Positions 6,719 through 14,781 of a stretch of DNA of 14,781 nt are shown here, piece after piece. Source of the stretch: an uncultured Lachnospiraceae bacterium. GTDB lineage: Bacteria > Bacillota > Clostridia > Lachnospirales > Lachnospiraceae. The notes beneath the pieces were generated by a model. That model did not search any database. It had not been told where the DNA came from and saw only the letters and a list, made by a program, of their open reading frames with translations. Numbering within the stretch: position 1 is the first letter of the stretch; every line of letters begins with the position of its first letter. Location: assembly GCA_946183625.1 (NCBI GenBank), contig CAMHCL010000028.1, positions 1 to 14,781 of the forward strand. Reading direction: 5' to 3'. The translations under genes were made by a program, and so were the position numbers.

Positions 6719-9700
6719 CTATTTCTTATCTATATTTCTTTCGTTTTTCTTCTTAAGAAGCGCAGATGTATCTAGCATATCTCTCTGCTGCTTCTTGCCG
6801 CGCTGTGGCTGTCCCTGTGCCGGGCGCTGCGGCTTCTGGTATTGCTGTGAACTCTGAGCCGGTCTCTGCTGATACTGCTGCATAGCAGCTCTTTGCTGAT
6901 TCTGAGCAGCCTTCTGACTGGCAAGTCCATGGAGGGAATTCTGCTGCGACTGTCCCTGTGCCGGACGCTGCTGCGACTGTCCCTGAGGTGGGCGCTGTTG
7001 TGGCTGTCCCTGAACAGGTGGTACATCTGCAGGTTTCTTAGCCTTATCCTCAAGATCACTTCTTCTCTTCCTGAGCTTGGTTACAGCGGATTCATTTTCC
7101 TCTGTATCTGTCTGCTGGACTACTACCTTCTTCTCGCGTTTTGCAGGAAGATGAAGTTCTAATCCGAACCTTCTGACTATTATATCAAATATAAGCAACA
7201 GAATAGAAATGATCAGCAAAAGAATTGTTATATTATGTCTCTTTCTGTTCTTAGTCTTAAGTGCTGTAAACAGCTTCTCATCTTCAGTTATTATTCGTCC
7301 TTCCTTCTCAACATAAGACACGAAATTATCGTTACTATTATCGACCTTATATTCTTCAAGGAACTGAACTGTTGCAAGGGCGGATGTATAACCCGCAACT
7401 GTATCGCCTTCATATCTTACAACATTTATGTTATAGACACCCTGAGCACCAGGATTAAATGAAGTATTGAAGTTACCAGGTTCAGATGAATTAAACTCAA
7501 CCTCATGAGTTTCTCCATCCGGTGTAGAATAAATTCCTGTTATATGTGTATCCTCAGTATAGTCCTTAGCGGTATATGATACATTTACCTGCTCCTTCCT
7601 TACTGAGACATTCATATAATCCTGTCCAAGTTTCGAATCTCTCTGGGTATAATCAACTATTCTCTTCCATAATTCAGGATAATATTCATCCTCTGAAAGT
7701 GCTTTGTCCCAGGTGCCTGCTGAATTAGTTGTCCATGCAACAGTCTTTCCAAGGCCATACTGCCATGTGGCAAGGATCGGCTCTTCTTCCTCTGCACTGC
7801 TTATAACCTCTGTTGCACCCTTCTTCATAGATACAGCAACGTAGCCTTCTATATGAGGCATTCCATCTGTATAAAGGTCTGATACGAGCTTGTGGCTGCT
7901 TCTGAGAGCCAGTGCAAAGTCGCCTTCCTTAAAATATGTATCACCGGAGAGATAAACCTCTGTAGCGAAGATCTTTGGAACATCTGTATTCTCATCCGCA
8001 TAATAATATCTTCCGTGGCAGTCACGAGCCAGCTGTTCCATAAGCTTTGTATCTGAGTCACTTCCTACAGCTACTGTTGACATGGTGATGCCATTGGTTT
8101 TTATCATCTCCACAACATCATTGAAATCTGTAGTTTCACACTCACCATCTGTAAGAAGAACTATGTGCTTAAGTCCCGCATCCTGAGTAGATAAACGCTG
8201 TACAGCTTCAGTAAGTCCCGGCTTCAGAACTGTTCCGCCCTGGATTCCGATTTCTTCTATCGCATCCTGAATCGCCTTCTTATCATCACACTTAGTTATC
8301 GGCTGTCTCCACTCATAATTATCACTGAATGTAAGAACACCAACGTAATCATTAGAAGTAAGTGTCGCTACACCTTCCTTTGCAGCATCAACTGCCACAT
8401 CGATCTTAGATCTATTGGAGCTTCCGTCACCCGACATGGAACCAGAGCAGTCGATGACCATGACCATTGCAAGAGAAGGAAGTTCATCAGTGCCCTTAGG
8501 AAGCATATCAACCGGAAGTATATCCTCCAATACTGTCTTCCTGTAACCACCAGGTCCGAAGGACTCATCACCACCACAGGCAACAAGACCTCCGCCGTAA
8601 TCCTTAACGAAGGTTTCTATATTCTCCAGAAATCCATCCGGAAGATCAGTCAGATATACATTATCAAGTATGATAGTTCCATACTGAAGCATTTCTGTCA
8701 GATCAGTAGGAGCTCTGTCAGGCTTGACTATCTCCACGTTCTCATTAGCAGTTTCCAGTACATTTCCCAGTCCGGTACTATTCTGATTCTTACCACTTAT
8801 GATAAGTGTTGCAGGCGAGGTCTCAACAAGAGCCGCAGTGCTATAGACATTATTCTCCTCTATTGCATCTCCCTGAACCTCAATCCTTACATCATTCTTC
8901 TCCATTATCTCGTCTCCGGCAGTCATGCCGAAAACGAAGGTGTTCGTTCCTGCCTGAAGATGGACATCACGACTGTCCTTCTCTTCCTCACCAGAACCGA
9001 TCACTATCTTTCCATCAGTTTCCAATGCACTATAAACTACCACCTTCAGGGAATATGTGTCCCCAGGTGCCAGCTTCTCAGGCATATCCACCGACTCTAT
9101 AAAAACATCACTTACAGCAAGATTTTCATAGATAACTCCACAGAGTTCTATGTCCTGTGCCTTCAGGATATCATCACATTTTCTTATATCTCCAAGAGTT
9201 TCTTTACCATCGGTAAGCACAACAATACGGCCTATCCTATCCTCCGGGATCATAGCCGCAGCATTCTTTACGGCCGACTCTATATCTGTGGCTGAACCAT
9301 CAGGGATTGAGGCTATACCTAAGTATTCATTCTCATCTGTTATAAACTGGTCAGGAACAGTATCACGGCCAAATGTAACGATGCCGAACACGTCTTTCGA
9401 AGGCATATTCTGAAGTGTGCTCTGCAGATATGCTTCTTCCTTTTCCAGGTTGTTCTTATTACTGTCGGACATATCAACTACAAATATCGTAGCAACTTTG
9501 CTTCTTCTTCCAGGCAGTCTTATCTCAAGAAGAGCACCTATCATTATAAGTACAAGGGCGATCCTTACATAGAGCGCCAGACCTCTTCTTAAACCATTTC
9601 TCTTAACATATATGATCCAGTTGAGAATGACCATTATAAGAGCTATCAAAATGCATAGCCTTCTGAGGCTGTTCATTCTGACTCCATAATCAGGATTCTC

Positions 9701-11374
9701 AACATAAGTTACATCCTCGATTTCTCCCAGTCCATCAGACTCAGAAAGCGGGAATCTCTGTACGAAGAAATCCTCTGTATCTTCTGAAGTTATCTTATAT
9801 AATCCGGCATGATCATAGAGTTCTTCCTGCGAAGCCTTGCCAGATACCATTTCTATCTTATAATCACCTGCTACTGCAGCATTGATCATAGGAGCCTCAC
9901 CGGCATTCATGTATCTATTGTCGATCATGCTCTTATCAGATGTATAATTTATGCTGTCCGCGATAAAAACAGGGAATTCAGCAAGCAGCGGAAATTCGGA
10001 ATCTCTTATATCAAATCCGATAACTACTTCTCTTATGCCATCATGCTCACCATAATAACCTATATATCTGGTCTCACCCTCACCATCTACAGTAGACATG
10101 AATGGAACTGCCCACTCAGGGACATCATAATAATTTACATCATTCGCTCCGACTTCAAATCTTGACAGATCACTGAGCAGTTCTCCTGTCTCAACATCTA
10201 TAACTGCACCATCAAGAGTTCCGGCAACATTTTCCTCTCCTTTGAGGATTATTCTGCTTATATCATTGCGCGTCTTACTTGTTCCCTTATCATAGATAGC
10301 AACACTTCCGGTATCTACTGTCTTATCGTCAGCTGCCTTGACTATATCAGTTCCCTGATAAGCCTTATATGCCTTCTCAACATATGTATTTCCATTTCCT
10401 ACAAGGAAGCCCGATATCTCGCTTTCTTTATTTCTGACAGCATAAGCGACATTATCCTCTTCAAGTCCATCCTTGCTGTTATCGCTGTAGCTTATACCTG
10501 ACAATTCTCCCTTGATGTAACTGCCATTATAATTCACACCGGTAAGCAGGAAGTTCTTAGTCTCATCCGGCTGCATCTTAACATTTCTTACACCCAGAAG
10601 ATTATCCTCTGAATCATAAATCGATACGTCAAATGTAACCTCTGCCTTGCTTCTGTTGCTTATACCATATGCCACATCTGTAAGGCCTTCTTCATTCTCT
10701 CTGACAGACATCTGATACAGCGATACATTTCCAGTATCCTCACCATATACCTTGATGTCACATTTCATACGGCCCGCAACCTCTTCCAGCTGGGTTGCGC
10801 CGGCATAGTCAGTAAATATCATAACCCTGTCAGCCTTCACTGAACCTATGATACTCTCTGCCTGGCTGATATCTCCAGGCGCATCAGTCACGTGGACTTT
10901 CGAAAGGCTTCTGAGAACTCTGATATCATCCTTGGTAGCAGCAGAGATTATCTCAGTATCCCTGCCTGATACTATAAGGGTTACATCACCATCCGAACTC
11001 TGGATGTAATCCTTGATGTCCTTTACCGCAGCTTCAAATCTGGTATTTCCACCGGCTTCATCCTTGAATTCCATGCTTCCGGAATTATCCAGGACTATAA
11101 CAGTAGAACGGGAATTATGCGCTGCACCCGACTTAATAGACGGGGACATCAGTGCAAACATGAGAAGCAGTAATGCAAGAATTTCAAGAAGCATCAGGAT
11201 ATTTCTGATAAGCCTCTTGGCAAATGTCATGCTCTTATCATTTCTCTCTGCATTTCTCCACAACAAAAGGGAAGGCATAACCTTCCTTTTTCCTTTTGGC
11301 TTAAGCAGATATAGAATTATGATAATAGGTATTCCCACCAGACATATCAGCGGGATCAGACTGCTAAATGTCAT
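6719..11374 (-). CDS. Giant BatA-type membrane protein with three VWA domains and a GATase1-like domain
   Basis: 1551 residues. The BatA N-terminus (1-80) has two helices (about 7-24, 56-77) around a basic loop containing SLLLWR. VWA-1 follows, with metal site DNSGS at 96-100. Helices at about 571-590 and 600-617 flank the basic loop KRNGLRRG. VWA-2 (about 627-760) has DMSDS at 634-638. A GATase1-like domain (about 853-965) has GGGLVACGGDESFGPGGY at 927-944. VWA-3 (about 968-1140) has DCSGS at 975-979, GGT at 1046-1048 and TDGE at 1075-1078. A last helix (about 1381-1400) precedes a Gln/Pro-rich tail. The positive-inside rule puts the VWA domains outside the cytosol and the tail inside. It reads as a fusion of two proteins usually encoded separately (BatA-like, about 600 aa; VWA/GATase-like, about 900 aa). 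All three metal sites look intact. The ATG lies inside the end of the DUF58 gene (11-nt overlap), so translation is probably coupled. The role is inferred from MoxR-cluster membership; the ligand is unknown. Confidence 0.88.
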   Translation of the reverse strand: MTFSSLIPLICLVGIPIIIILYLLKPKGKRKVMPSLLLWRNAERNDKSMTFAKRLIRNILMLLEILALLLLMFALMSPSIKSGAAHNSRSTVIVLDNSGSMEFKDEAGGNTRFEAAVKDIKDYIQSSDGDVTLIVSGRDTEIISAATKDDIRVLRSLSKVHVTDAPGDISQAESIIGSVKADRVMIFTDYAGATQLEEVAGRMKCDIKVYGEDTGNVSLYQMSVRENEEGLTDVAYGISNRSKAEVTFDVSIYDSEDNLLGVRNVKMQPDETKNFLLTGVNYNGSYIKGELSGISYSDNSKDGLEEDNVAYAVRNKESEISGFLVGNGNTYVEKAYKAYQGTDIVKAADDKTVDTGSVAIYDKGTSKTRNDISRIILKGEENVAGTLDGAVIDVETGELLSDLSRFEVGANDVNYYDVPEWAVPFMSTVDGEGETRYIGYYGEHDGIREVVIGFDIRDSEFPLLAEFPVFIADSINYTSDKSMIDNRYMNAGEAPMINAAVAGDYKIEMVSGKASQEELYDHAGLYKITSEDTEDFFVQRFPLSESDGLGEIEDVTYVENPDYGVRMNSLRRLCILIALIMVILNWIIYVKRNGLRRGLALYVRIALVLIMIGALLEIRLPGRRSKVATIFVVDMSDSNKNNLEKEEAYLQSTLQNMPSKDVFGIVTFGRDTVPDQFITDENEYLGIASIPDGSATDIESAVKNAAAMIPEDRIGRIVVLTDGKETLGDIRKCDDILKAQDIELCGVIYENLAVSDVFIESVDMPEKLAPGDTYSLKVVVYSALETDGKIVIGSGEEEKDSRDVHLQAGTNTFVFGMTAGDEIMEKNDVRIEVQGDAIEENNVYSTAALVETSPATLIISGKNQNSTGLGNVLETANENVEIVKPDRAPTDLTEMLQYGTIILDNVYLTDLPDGFLENIETFVKDYGGGLVACGGDESFGPGGYRKTVLEDILPVDMLPKGTDELPSLAMVMVIDCSGSMSGDGSSNRSKIDVAVDAAKEGVATLTSNDYVGVLTFSDNYEWRQPITKCDDKKAIQDAIEEIGIQGGTVLKPGLTEAVQRLSTQDAGLKHIVLLTDGECETTDFNDVVEMIKTNGITMSTVAVGSDSDTKLMEQLARDCHGRYYYADENTDVPKIFATEVYLSGDTYFKEGDFALALRSSHKLVSDLYTDGMPHIEGYVAVSMKKGATEVISSAEEEEPILATWQYGLGKTVAWTTNSAGTWDKALSEDEYYPELWKRIVDYTQRDSKLGQDYMNVSVRKEQVNVSYTAKDYTEDTHITGIYSTPDGETHEVEFNSSEPGNFNTSFNPGAQGVYNINVVRYEGDTVAGYTSALATVQFLEEYKVDNSNDNFVSYVEKEGRIITEDEKLFTALKTKNRKRHNITILLLIISILLLIFDIIVRRFGLELHLPAKREKKVVVQQTDTEENESAVTKLRKRRSDLEDKAKKPADVPPVQGQPQQRPPQGQSQQRPAQGQSQQNSLHGLASQKAAQNQQRAAMQQYQQRPAQSSQQYQKPQRPAQGQPQRGKKQQRDMLDTSALLKKKNERNIDKK
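6785..7012 (-). repeat. Gln/Pro-rich repeats in the tail of the VWA protein
   Basis: Encodes residues about 1455-1530, dominated by Q, P, R and G with recurring blocks such as QGQSQQRPAQGQSQQ. At the DNA level, CTGTCCCTGTGCCGG is repeated on the plus strand near 6809 and 6950. The codons stay in frame, so length variation by units of three would be tolerated. Predicted cytosolic. Confidence 0.7.
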
Positions 11375-12239
11375 AAACCACTCTCATATCCTCATAAATT
11401 ATTTTATCAAAACTATCTCCCGTGGAGCACAGGATATAATGAGCTTTACATCTGTCAGCTGTACTTCCGAGATTATCAATATATGTTTTAAGAGCCTTGT
11501 CATAGCTCTCTATGACCTTCTTATCCAAGTTGAGTCTTACTTCAAGAGACTCATTTTCAGAGTCAATAAGCTGATAAGCGCCCACGTCTTCTACATGAAG
11601 CTCCTCATCAGACAGCACATGAAGCAGAACCACATTCTGATGACAGAAATCCAGATATCTGAGGCATTCCTCCTGCTTTGACAGGAAGTTCTCATCCATA
11701 AAATCAGAGATGATAAATGTAACGCCGCTTCCACCTATAGCCGCCTTGGTTATGGCTTCAGTAATATCGATGCTGCCCTCCATGGTAAGTCCTTCCAGAA
11801 AACTCTGCATTCTGGACATACCCTGTCTTCCTCTTGGCAGGCGGAATCTGCGCTCTACATGAGCCAGGTCTGTTACATATACACTGTCCCTGTCATTCAA
11901 TGCTATATAGGCCAGTGACTGAGCAAGTTCAGCCATAAGTGTAGACTTAAGCTTCTCACCGAAATTCATGGATATACTGGTGTCTAAGAATATATTGACT
12001 CTTCCTTCACGTTCCTCTGTATATTCCTTGATATACAGCTTATCCAGTCTGCCATAAGCATTCCAGTCCACGTATCTCATATCGTCACCTGGGATATATT
12101 CCCTGTAACCTGAGAACTCCGCCGAACGACCCTTGGAAGTAGATCTTCTGGTTCCTTCAGACATGGTTATACTCTTTTTCTTCATTCGGATATGAAGTCG
12201 TCCAAGCTGTGCCAGTTGTGCACTACTTAGTGTTTCCAA
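11364..12239 (-). CDS. DUF58 domain protein (short soluble form, VWA-like fold)
   Basis: 291 residues from a TTG start. The family hallmark is complete: FSGYREYIPGDDMRYVDWNAYGR (42-64, shortened here to its key residues G-Y-R-x-Y-x-x-G-D-D and R-x-V-D-W) followed by LYIKEYTEEREG (68-79). A VWA-like metal-site motif DTSIS lies at 86-90 and ISDF at 177-180. There are no membrane helices, unlike longer DUF58 proteins, so it is probably cytosolic. DUF58 proteins are encoded with MoxR ATPases and VWA proteins and are thought to be partners of the ATPase. The TTG at 12239 has a GGAGG site 7 nt upstream; the upstream in-frame ATG would overlap moxR by 71 nt without such a site. The real overlap with moxR is 17 nt, and the 3' end overlaps the VWA gene by 11 nt. 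Confidence 0.88.
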   Translation of the reverse strand: METLSSAQLAQLGRLHIRMKKKSITMSEGTRRSTSKGRSAEFSGYREYIPGDDMRYVDWNAYGRLDKLYIKEYTEEREGRVNIFLDTSISMNFGEKLKSTLMAELAQSLAYIALNDRDSVYVTDLAHVERRFRLPRGRQGMSRMQSFLEGLTMEGSIDITEAITKAAIGGSGVTFIISDFMDENFLSKQEECLRYLDFCHQNVVLLHVLSDEELHVEDVGAYQLIDSENESLEVRLNLDKKVIESYDKALKTYIDNLGSTADRCKAHYILCSTGDSFDKIIYEDMRVVYDI

Positions 12240-13167
12240 GTATATACCTCCGTATGATATCGTCCTCTGTGATACCTTCTGATATAGCATCAAAACTGAT
12301 GATTATCCTGTGTCTGAGTACAGGAAGCGCCACTGCATTAACATCCTCAAATGACACGTTGAAACGGCCATTCATAAATGCTCTGGCTCTTGCTGTTCTG
12401 ATTATATTCTGAGCAGCTCTAGGGCTGGCTCCCTCTCTTATATATTTATTCTCCTGATGTGTAGCCATAACTATATCAAGGATCCTTGCCATTACAGGAT
12501 CAGCTATAGGTATGGCCTTAATTAGATTTCTGATGGATAAGAGTTTCTCCGGTGTGAGAACCTTCATAGCCTGCATAGGAGACTTACCCTCTGTAATAGA
12601 CACTATCTGATAAAGCTCATCCCTTGTAGGAAATTCTACAAGTATCTTCATACTGAATCTGTCCAGCTGTGCTTCAGGAAGAGGATATGTTCCTTCCTGT
12701 TCGATAGGGTTCTGAGTAGCTATTACGAAGAACGGATCTGGAAGTGCATATGTAAGATCACCTACAGTAACCGTATGCTCCTGCATGGCTTCGAGAAGAG
12801 CACTCTGAGTTTTAGGAGTAGCTCTGTTGATCTCGTCCGCAAGAATAACACTGGCGAAGATAGGGCCCGGTTCAAATTTGAAGCTTCCGCCCTTCTCATC
12901 TCTCACCATGATATTTGTACCTGTTATATCAGCGGGCATAAGGTCCGGAGTGAACTGAATTCTCTTAAATGACATATCAAATACATTACTTATTGTTTGG
13001 ACCAGCTTGGTTTTTCCAAGACCAGGCATACCCTCTAAGAGTACATTTCCACCTGTAAGCAGACATGTAAGGAGGCTTTCCACAACCTCGCCAGAGCCTA
13101 CTATTTCCTTACTTATCTCTGTTCTGACCTGGTTTATGATACCAAGAGTTTCTTCATATTCGTTCAT
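12223..13167 (-). CDS. MoxR-family AAA+ ATPase
   Basis: 314 residues, normal for the family. Walker A is GMPGLGKT (46-53), Walker B is VILADE (107-112), sensor 1 is FVIATQNPIEQEGTYPLPE (147-165, with N153), the Arg-finger region is AQLDRF (166-171) and sensor 2 is GASPRAAQ (246-253). MoxR ATPases are thought to act as chaperone-like motors that mature or insert metal into VWA-containing partners. Those partners are encoded directly downstream here (DUF58, then the triple-VWA protein). The start ATG has a strong GGAGG site about 7 nt upstream. The gene lies 14 nt after the repeat-containing membrane protein, and its last 17 nt overlap the DUF58 gene, so the four genes form one transcription unit. 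Confidence 0.93.
   Translation of the reverse strand: MNEYEETLGIINQVRTEISKEIVGSGEVVESLLTCLLTGGNVLLEGMPGLGKTKLVQTISNVFDMSFKRIQFTPDLMPADITGTNIMVRDEKGGSFKFEPGPIFASVILADEINRATPKTQSALLEAMQEHTVTVGDLTYALPDPFFVIATQNPIEQEGTYPLPEAQLDRFSMKILVEFPTRDELYQIVSITEGKSPMQAMKVLTPEKLLSIRNLIKAIPIADPVMARILDIVMATHQENKYIREGASPRAAQNIIRTARARAFMNGRFNVSFEDVNAVALPVLRHRIIISFDAISEGITEDDIIRRYILGNTK
12247..12251 (-). promoter_or_regulatory. Ribosome binding site for the TTG-started DUF58 gene
   Basis: GGAGG on the minus strand, inside the moxR coding region, 7 nt before the TTG at 12239. It fixes the start of the DUF58 gene and implies that its translation is coupled to termination of moxR 14-17 nt further on. Confidence 0.8.
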
Positions 13168-13181
13168 TTCTAACCTCCATC

Positions 13182-14675
13182 TCAGTCATCTAATCCGCTG
13201 AAATAATCTTTTATTACACCCGACATACTGTCAGGATATTTACCTTGTTCAACACCTTCATATGCAGAATTTGCATAGTCATGTACAACTGTGTCATATG
13301 GAACTGCCTCACCATTCCACACCATGCCATTCTGTTCCTTGGCATATTGTGAATTTGAATTATCATGATAATCTCCGGTGACATTCTGGCTGACACTTAC
13401 ATAGTCATGATTATGAGTAACCTCAGTTTCACTGGTGCCATTTCCGGCACCCTGTCCACTGCCCTGTCCAGCCGAACCATTTCCATTTTGCTGACCACCC
13501 TGCTGGCCGTTTTGACCATTTTGACCTTGCTGGCCACCCTGACCCTGCTGGCCACTTTGTCCCTGCTGACCGCCTTGTCCGTTCTGGCCTTGCTGACCGC
13601 CCTGACCTTGCTGGCCACTTTGTCCGTTCTGGCCGTTTGGATCCTGCTGGCCACTTTGGCCATTCTGACCTTGCTGACCCTGCTGACCGCTTTGACCATT
13701 TTGACCCTGTTGGCCCTGCTGGCCACCCTGACCATTTTGGCCGTTTGGATCCTGCTGACCATTTTGTCCATTCGGATCCTGCTGACCATTCTGGCCTTGC
13801 TGACCCTGCTGTCCATTCTGGCCGTTCTGTCCGTTCTGACCCTGAGGATCATTCTGAGCCATCAGATTCTGACTGGTCTGCTGATTCTTAATAATCTCCT
13901 CAGCATTCTTGATAGAATTTGAAACAGACTGACTGCCCCCTTGATTCAAACCCTGAAGCTGATTAGATACATTCTGCAGCTTGTAATTATATTTATCTTT
14001 AGCCTTATCCAGTTCCGTACCTGTAGAGGCTTCACTCATTTCCTTCTTCGACGCCTCCAGAGATTCCATTATCTGCTGAAGCTTCTCCTTATCCTCTTCG
14101 GATAATTCCTCAATATCGACATCCTCCAAAGCCTCTTCCAGTTCCTCTATCTCTGCGACAGCCTTCTTGGCTTCCTGTTTGGTCAAATGTTGTTCTTCCG
14201 CCTTACTCTTAGCAACTGACGGAATAAAGAATGCTGCAACGGCTGCTACAAGAAGTACTCCTGTGATAATAGCTCTCTTCTTAGGAAGCTGAAGTTTTAT
14301 TCTTATCTTATCCACTCCAGCCTTCAGGCTCTTAGCGGCATCCTGTCTCTGGAACTTAAATATATCATCCTCTTCAGCCTCATTTTCCACTGCAGTAGTT
14401 ATCTTCTCGTTGAAGCCGAAGCTGTCTATTGCAAGAGCTGCCTCTCTGGTAGTTGTCTTCCTTATCATTGTCAGAATAACAGCTGCCAGAAGTCCAACTG
14501 CAAGCACTATAAGAGATATCAGGTTTGCAATGTAGAAAGGCAGGAATATAGCTACTATCTGAAGCACCAGAGCTATACCAATCGCCGGAATCATAGCTGT
14601 AAAGAAACACCTGATAAAAACATTTATATTCAGTTTTATTTTCACCTTTTTAATAGTGTTTCTGATAAGTTCCAT
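13182..14675 (-). CDS. Membrane protein with coiled coil and Gly-Gln-X triplet repeat (MoxR cluster)
   Basis: 497 residues, function not recognised. Helices 1 and 2 lie at about 22-45 and 48-70, and a cytosolic segment (71-134) contains REAALAIDSFGFNEKITTAVE (77-97). That segment resembles the LD..xGL..R..TAxE pattern near the N-terminus of DUF4175-like membrane proteins, but the match is weak. Helix 3 is at about 135-152. An acidic, heptad-like Glu/Lys/Leu region at about 158-240 suggests a coiled coil. A Gly-Gln-X repeat spans 279-395, followed by a Tyr/Asp/His-containing end (HNHDY at 421-425). The positive-inside rule puts everything after helix 3 outside the cytosol, on the side where the VWA domains of the cluster are predicted. 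The start ATG has AAAGGG about 8 nt upstream. It is probably the first gene of the operon, 14 nt ahead of moxR. Confidence 0.8.
   Translation of the reverse strand: MELIRNTIKKVKIKLNINVFIRCFFTAMIPAIGIALVLQIVAIFLPFYIANLISLIVLAVGLLAAVILTMIRKTTTREAALAIDSFGFNEKITTAVENEAEEDDIFKFQRQDAAKSLKAGVDKIRIKLQLPKKRAIITGVLLVAAVAAFFIPSVAKSKAEEQHLTKQEAKKAVAEIEELEEALEDVDIEELSEEDKEKLQQIMESLEASKKEMSEASTGTELDKAKDKYNYKLQNVSNQLQGLNQGGSQSVSNSIKNAEEIIKNQQTSQNLMAQNDPQGQNGQNGQNGQQGQQGQNGQQDPNGQNGQQDPNGQNGQGGQQGQQGQNGQSGQQGQQGQNGQSGQQDPNGQNGQSGQQGQGGQQGQNGQGGQQGQSGQQGQGGQQGQNGQNGQQGGQQNGNGSAGQGSGQGAGNGTSETEVTHNHDYVSVSQNVTGDYHDNSNSQYAKEQNGMVWNGEAVPYDTVVHDYANSAYEGVEQGKYPDSMSGVIKDYFSGLDD
13491..13841 (-). repeat. In-frame Gly-Gln-X triplet repeat (about 39 units)
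   Basis: Residues 279-395 of the membrane protein. Every third residue is Gly for 39 triplets, except at 300, 309 and 345, where the triplet reads Asp-Pro-Asn. The second position is almost always Gln and the third is Asn, Gln, Ser or Gly. At DNA level it is a degenerate array of 9- to 36-nt blocks such as TGGCCACTTTGTCC on the plus strand. The unit is a multiple of three, so copy-number change by slippage would keep the frame. The spacing is collagen-like but Pro is nearly absent. Confidence 0.9.
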
Positions 14676-14781
14676 AGAAATACCCTTTTATTTTCTAGAA
14701 GGCTTAAGCCTAAGTGTTGTAAAGAATACAAAAAGCATTTGAACTTTATAAATTTATCGAAAGCAAAGTTAGTCAGGCGCT
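14676..14781 (-). promoter_or_regulatory. Upstream region of the MoxR cluster: palindrome and weak promoter candidate
   Basis: About 106 nt with no supported gene. It contains a perfect 12-bp palindrome AGGCTTAAGCCT at 14700-14711, 25 nt before the start codon. A weak sigma-A-like pair on the minus strand is TTTATA (14747-14752) and TATTCT (14723-14728), with 18-nt spacing and 4 of 6 matches each. A 16-codon reading frame starting ATGCTTTTTGTA overlaps the palindrome but has no ribosome site. None of these is firm. Confidence 0.2.

Noticed and set aside
11013..11681. 222-codon plus-strand open frame opposite the VWA/DUF58 junction
   Set aside because: It overlaps two well-supported minus-strand genes with clear domains; no ribosome site or recognisable motif.
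13397..13852. 151-codon minus-strand frame rich in Lys/Arg/Val/Ser
   Set aside because: An alternative frame across the same repeat array inside the membrane protein gene; not an independent gene.
13365..13922. 185-codon plus-strand open frame rich in Leu/Ala/Thr
   Set aside because: It is the antisense shadow of the Gly-Gln-X repeat; the period-3 repeat suppresses stops in other frames. It has no ribosome site and its hydrophobic pattern comes directly from the complement of Gln/Gly codons.
14676..14781. 16-residue leader peptide (MLFVFFTTLRL...) on the minus strand
   Set aside because: No ribosome site precedes the ATG and the frame has no regulatory codon run; it may be chance or a fragment.

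Overview
The window looks like chromosomal DNA from a low-to-moderate GC Gram-positive anaerobe. The best guess is a clostridial, Lachnospiraceae-like gut bacterium. This rests on protein style (Gly/Gln-rich membrane protein, clostridial-type TopB, TrkAH pair), AGGAGG-type ribosome binding sites and gene organisation; no rRNA or marker gene fixes the taxon. All nine genes lie on the minus strand and read from the right end to the left end. There is no tRNA, rRNA, CRISPR, transposase or phage gene.

Right half (14675 down to 6719): a four-gene cluster with 14-nt spacing or overlaps. It encodes (i) a three-helix membrane protein with a coiled coil and a long Gly-Gln-X triplet repeat, (ii) a MoxR-type AAA+ ATPase, (iii) a short soluble DUF58 protein that starts at a TTG inside the end of moxR, and (iv) a 1551-residue membrane protein. 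The last combines a BatA-type N-terminus, three von Willebrand A (VWA) domains and a glutamine-amidotransferase-like domain in one chain. MoxR, DUF58 and VWA proteins are a recurring bacterial module thought to be a chaperone or envelope-maturation machine. The substrate is unknown here, and no transglutaminase or protease partner is in the window.

Middle (6664 to 4473): topB, a type IA DNA topoisomerase III, follows the VWA gene after 54 nt. Two nucleotides past its stop lies a 136-nt near-palindromic element with a perfect 22-bp outer stem and a nested three-part hairpin. It has no T-run on either strand.

Left half (4448 to 121): a stand-alone left-handed beta-helix acyltransferase like the GlmU C-terminal half, then a CbiK-like chelatase-fold protein lacking two of the three expected metal ligands. 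The latter's stop overlaps the start of trkA (ATGA), and trkH follows. TrkA (cytosolic NAD-binding gating subunit) and TrkH (membrane pore) form a K+ uptake system. The left 120 bases hold no gene beyond a possible start codon at the edge.

The most notable items are the degenerate CbiK paralogue coupled to K+ transport, the palindromic element, the giant triple-VWA fusion and the Gly-Gln-X repeat protein of the MoxR cluster.
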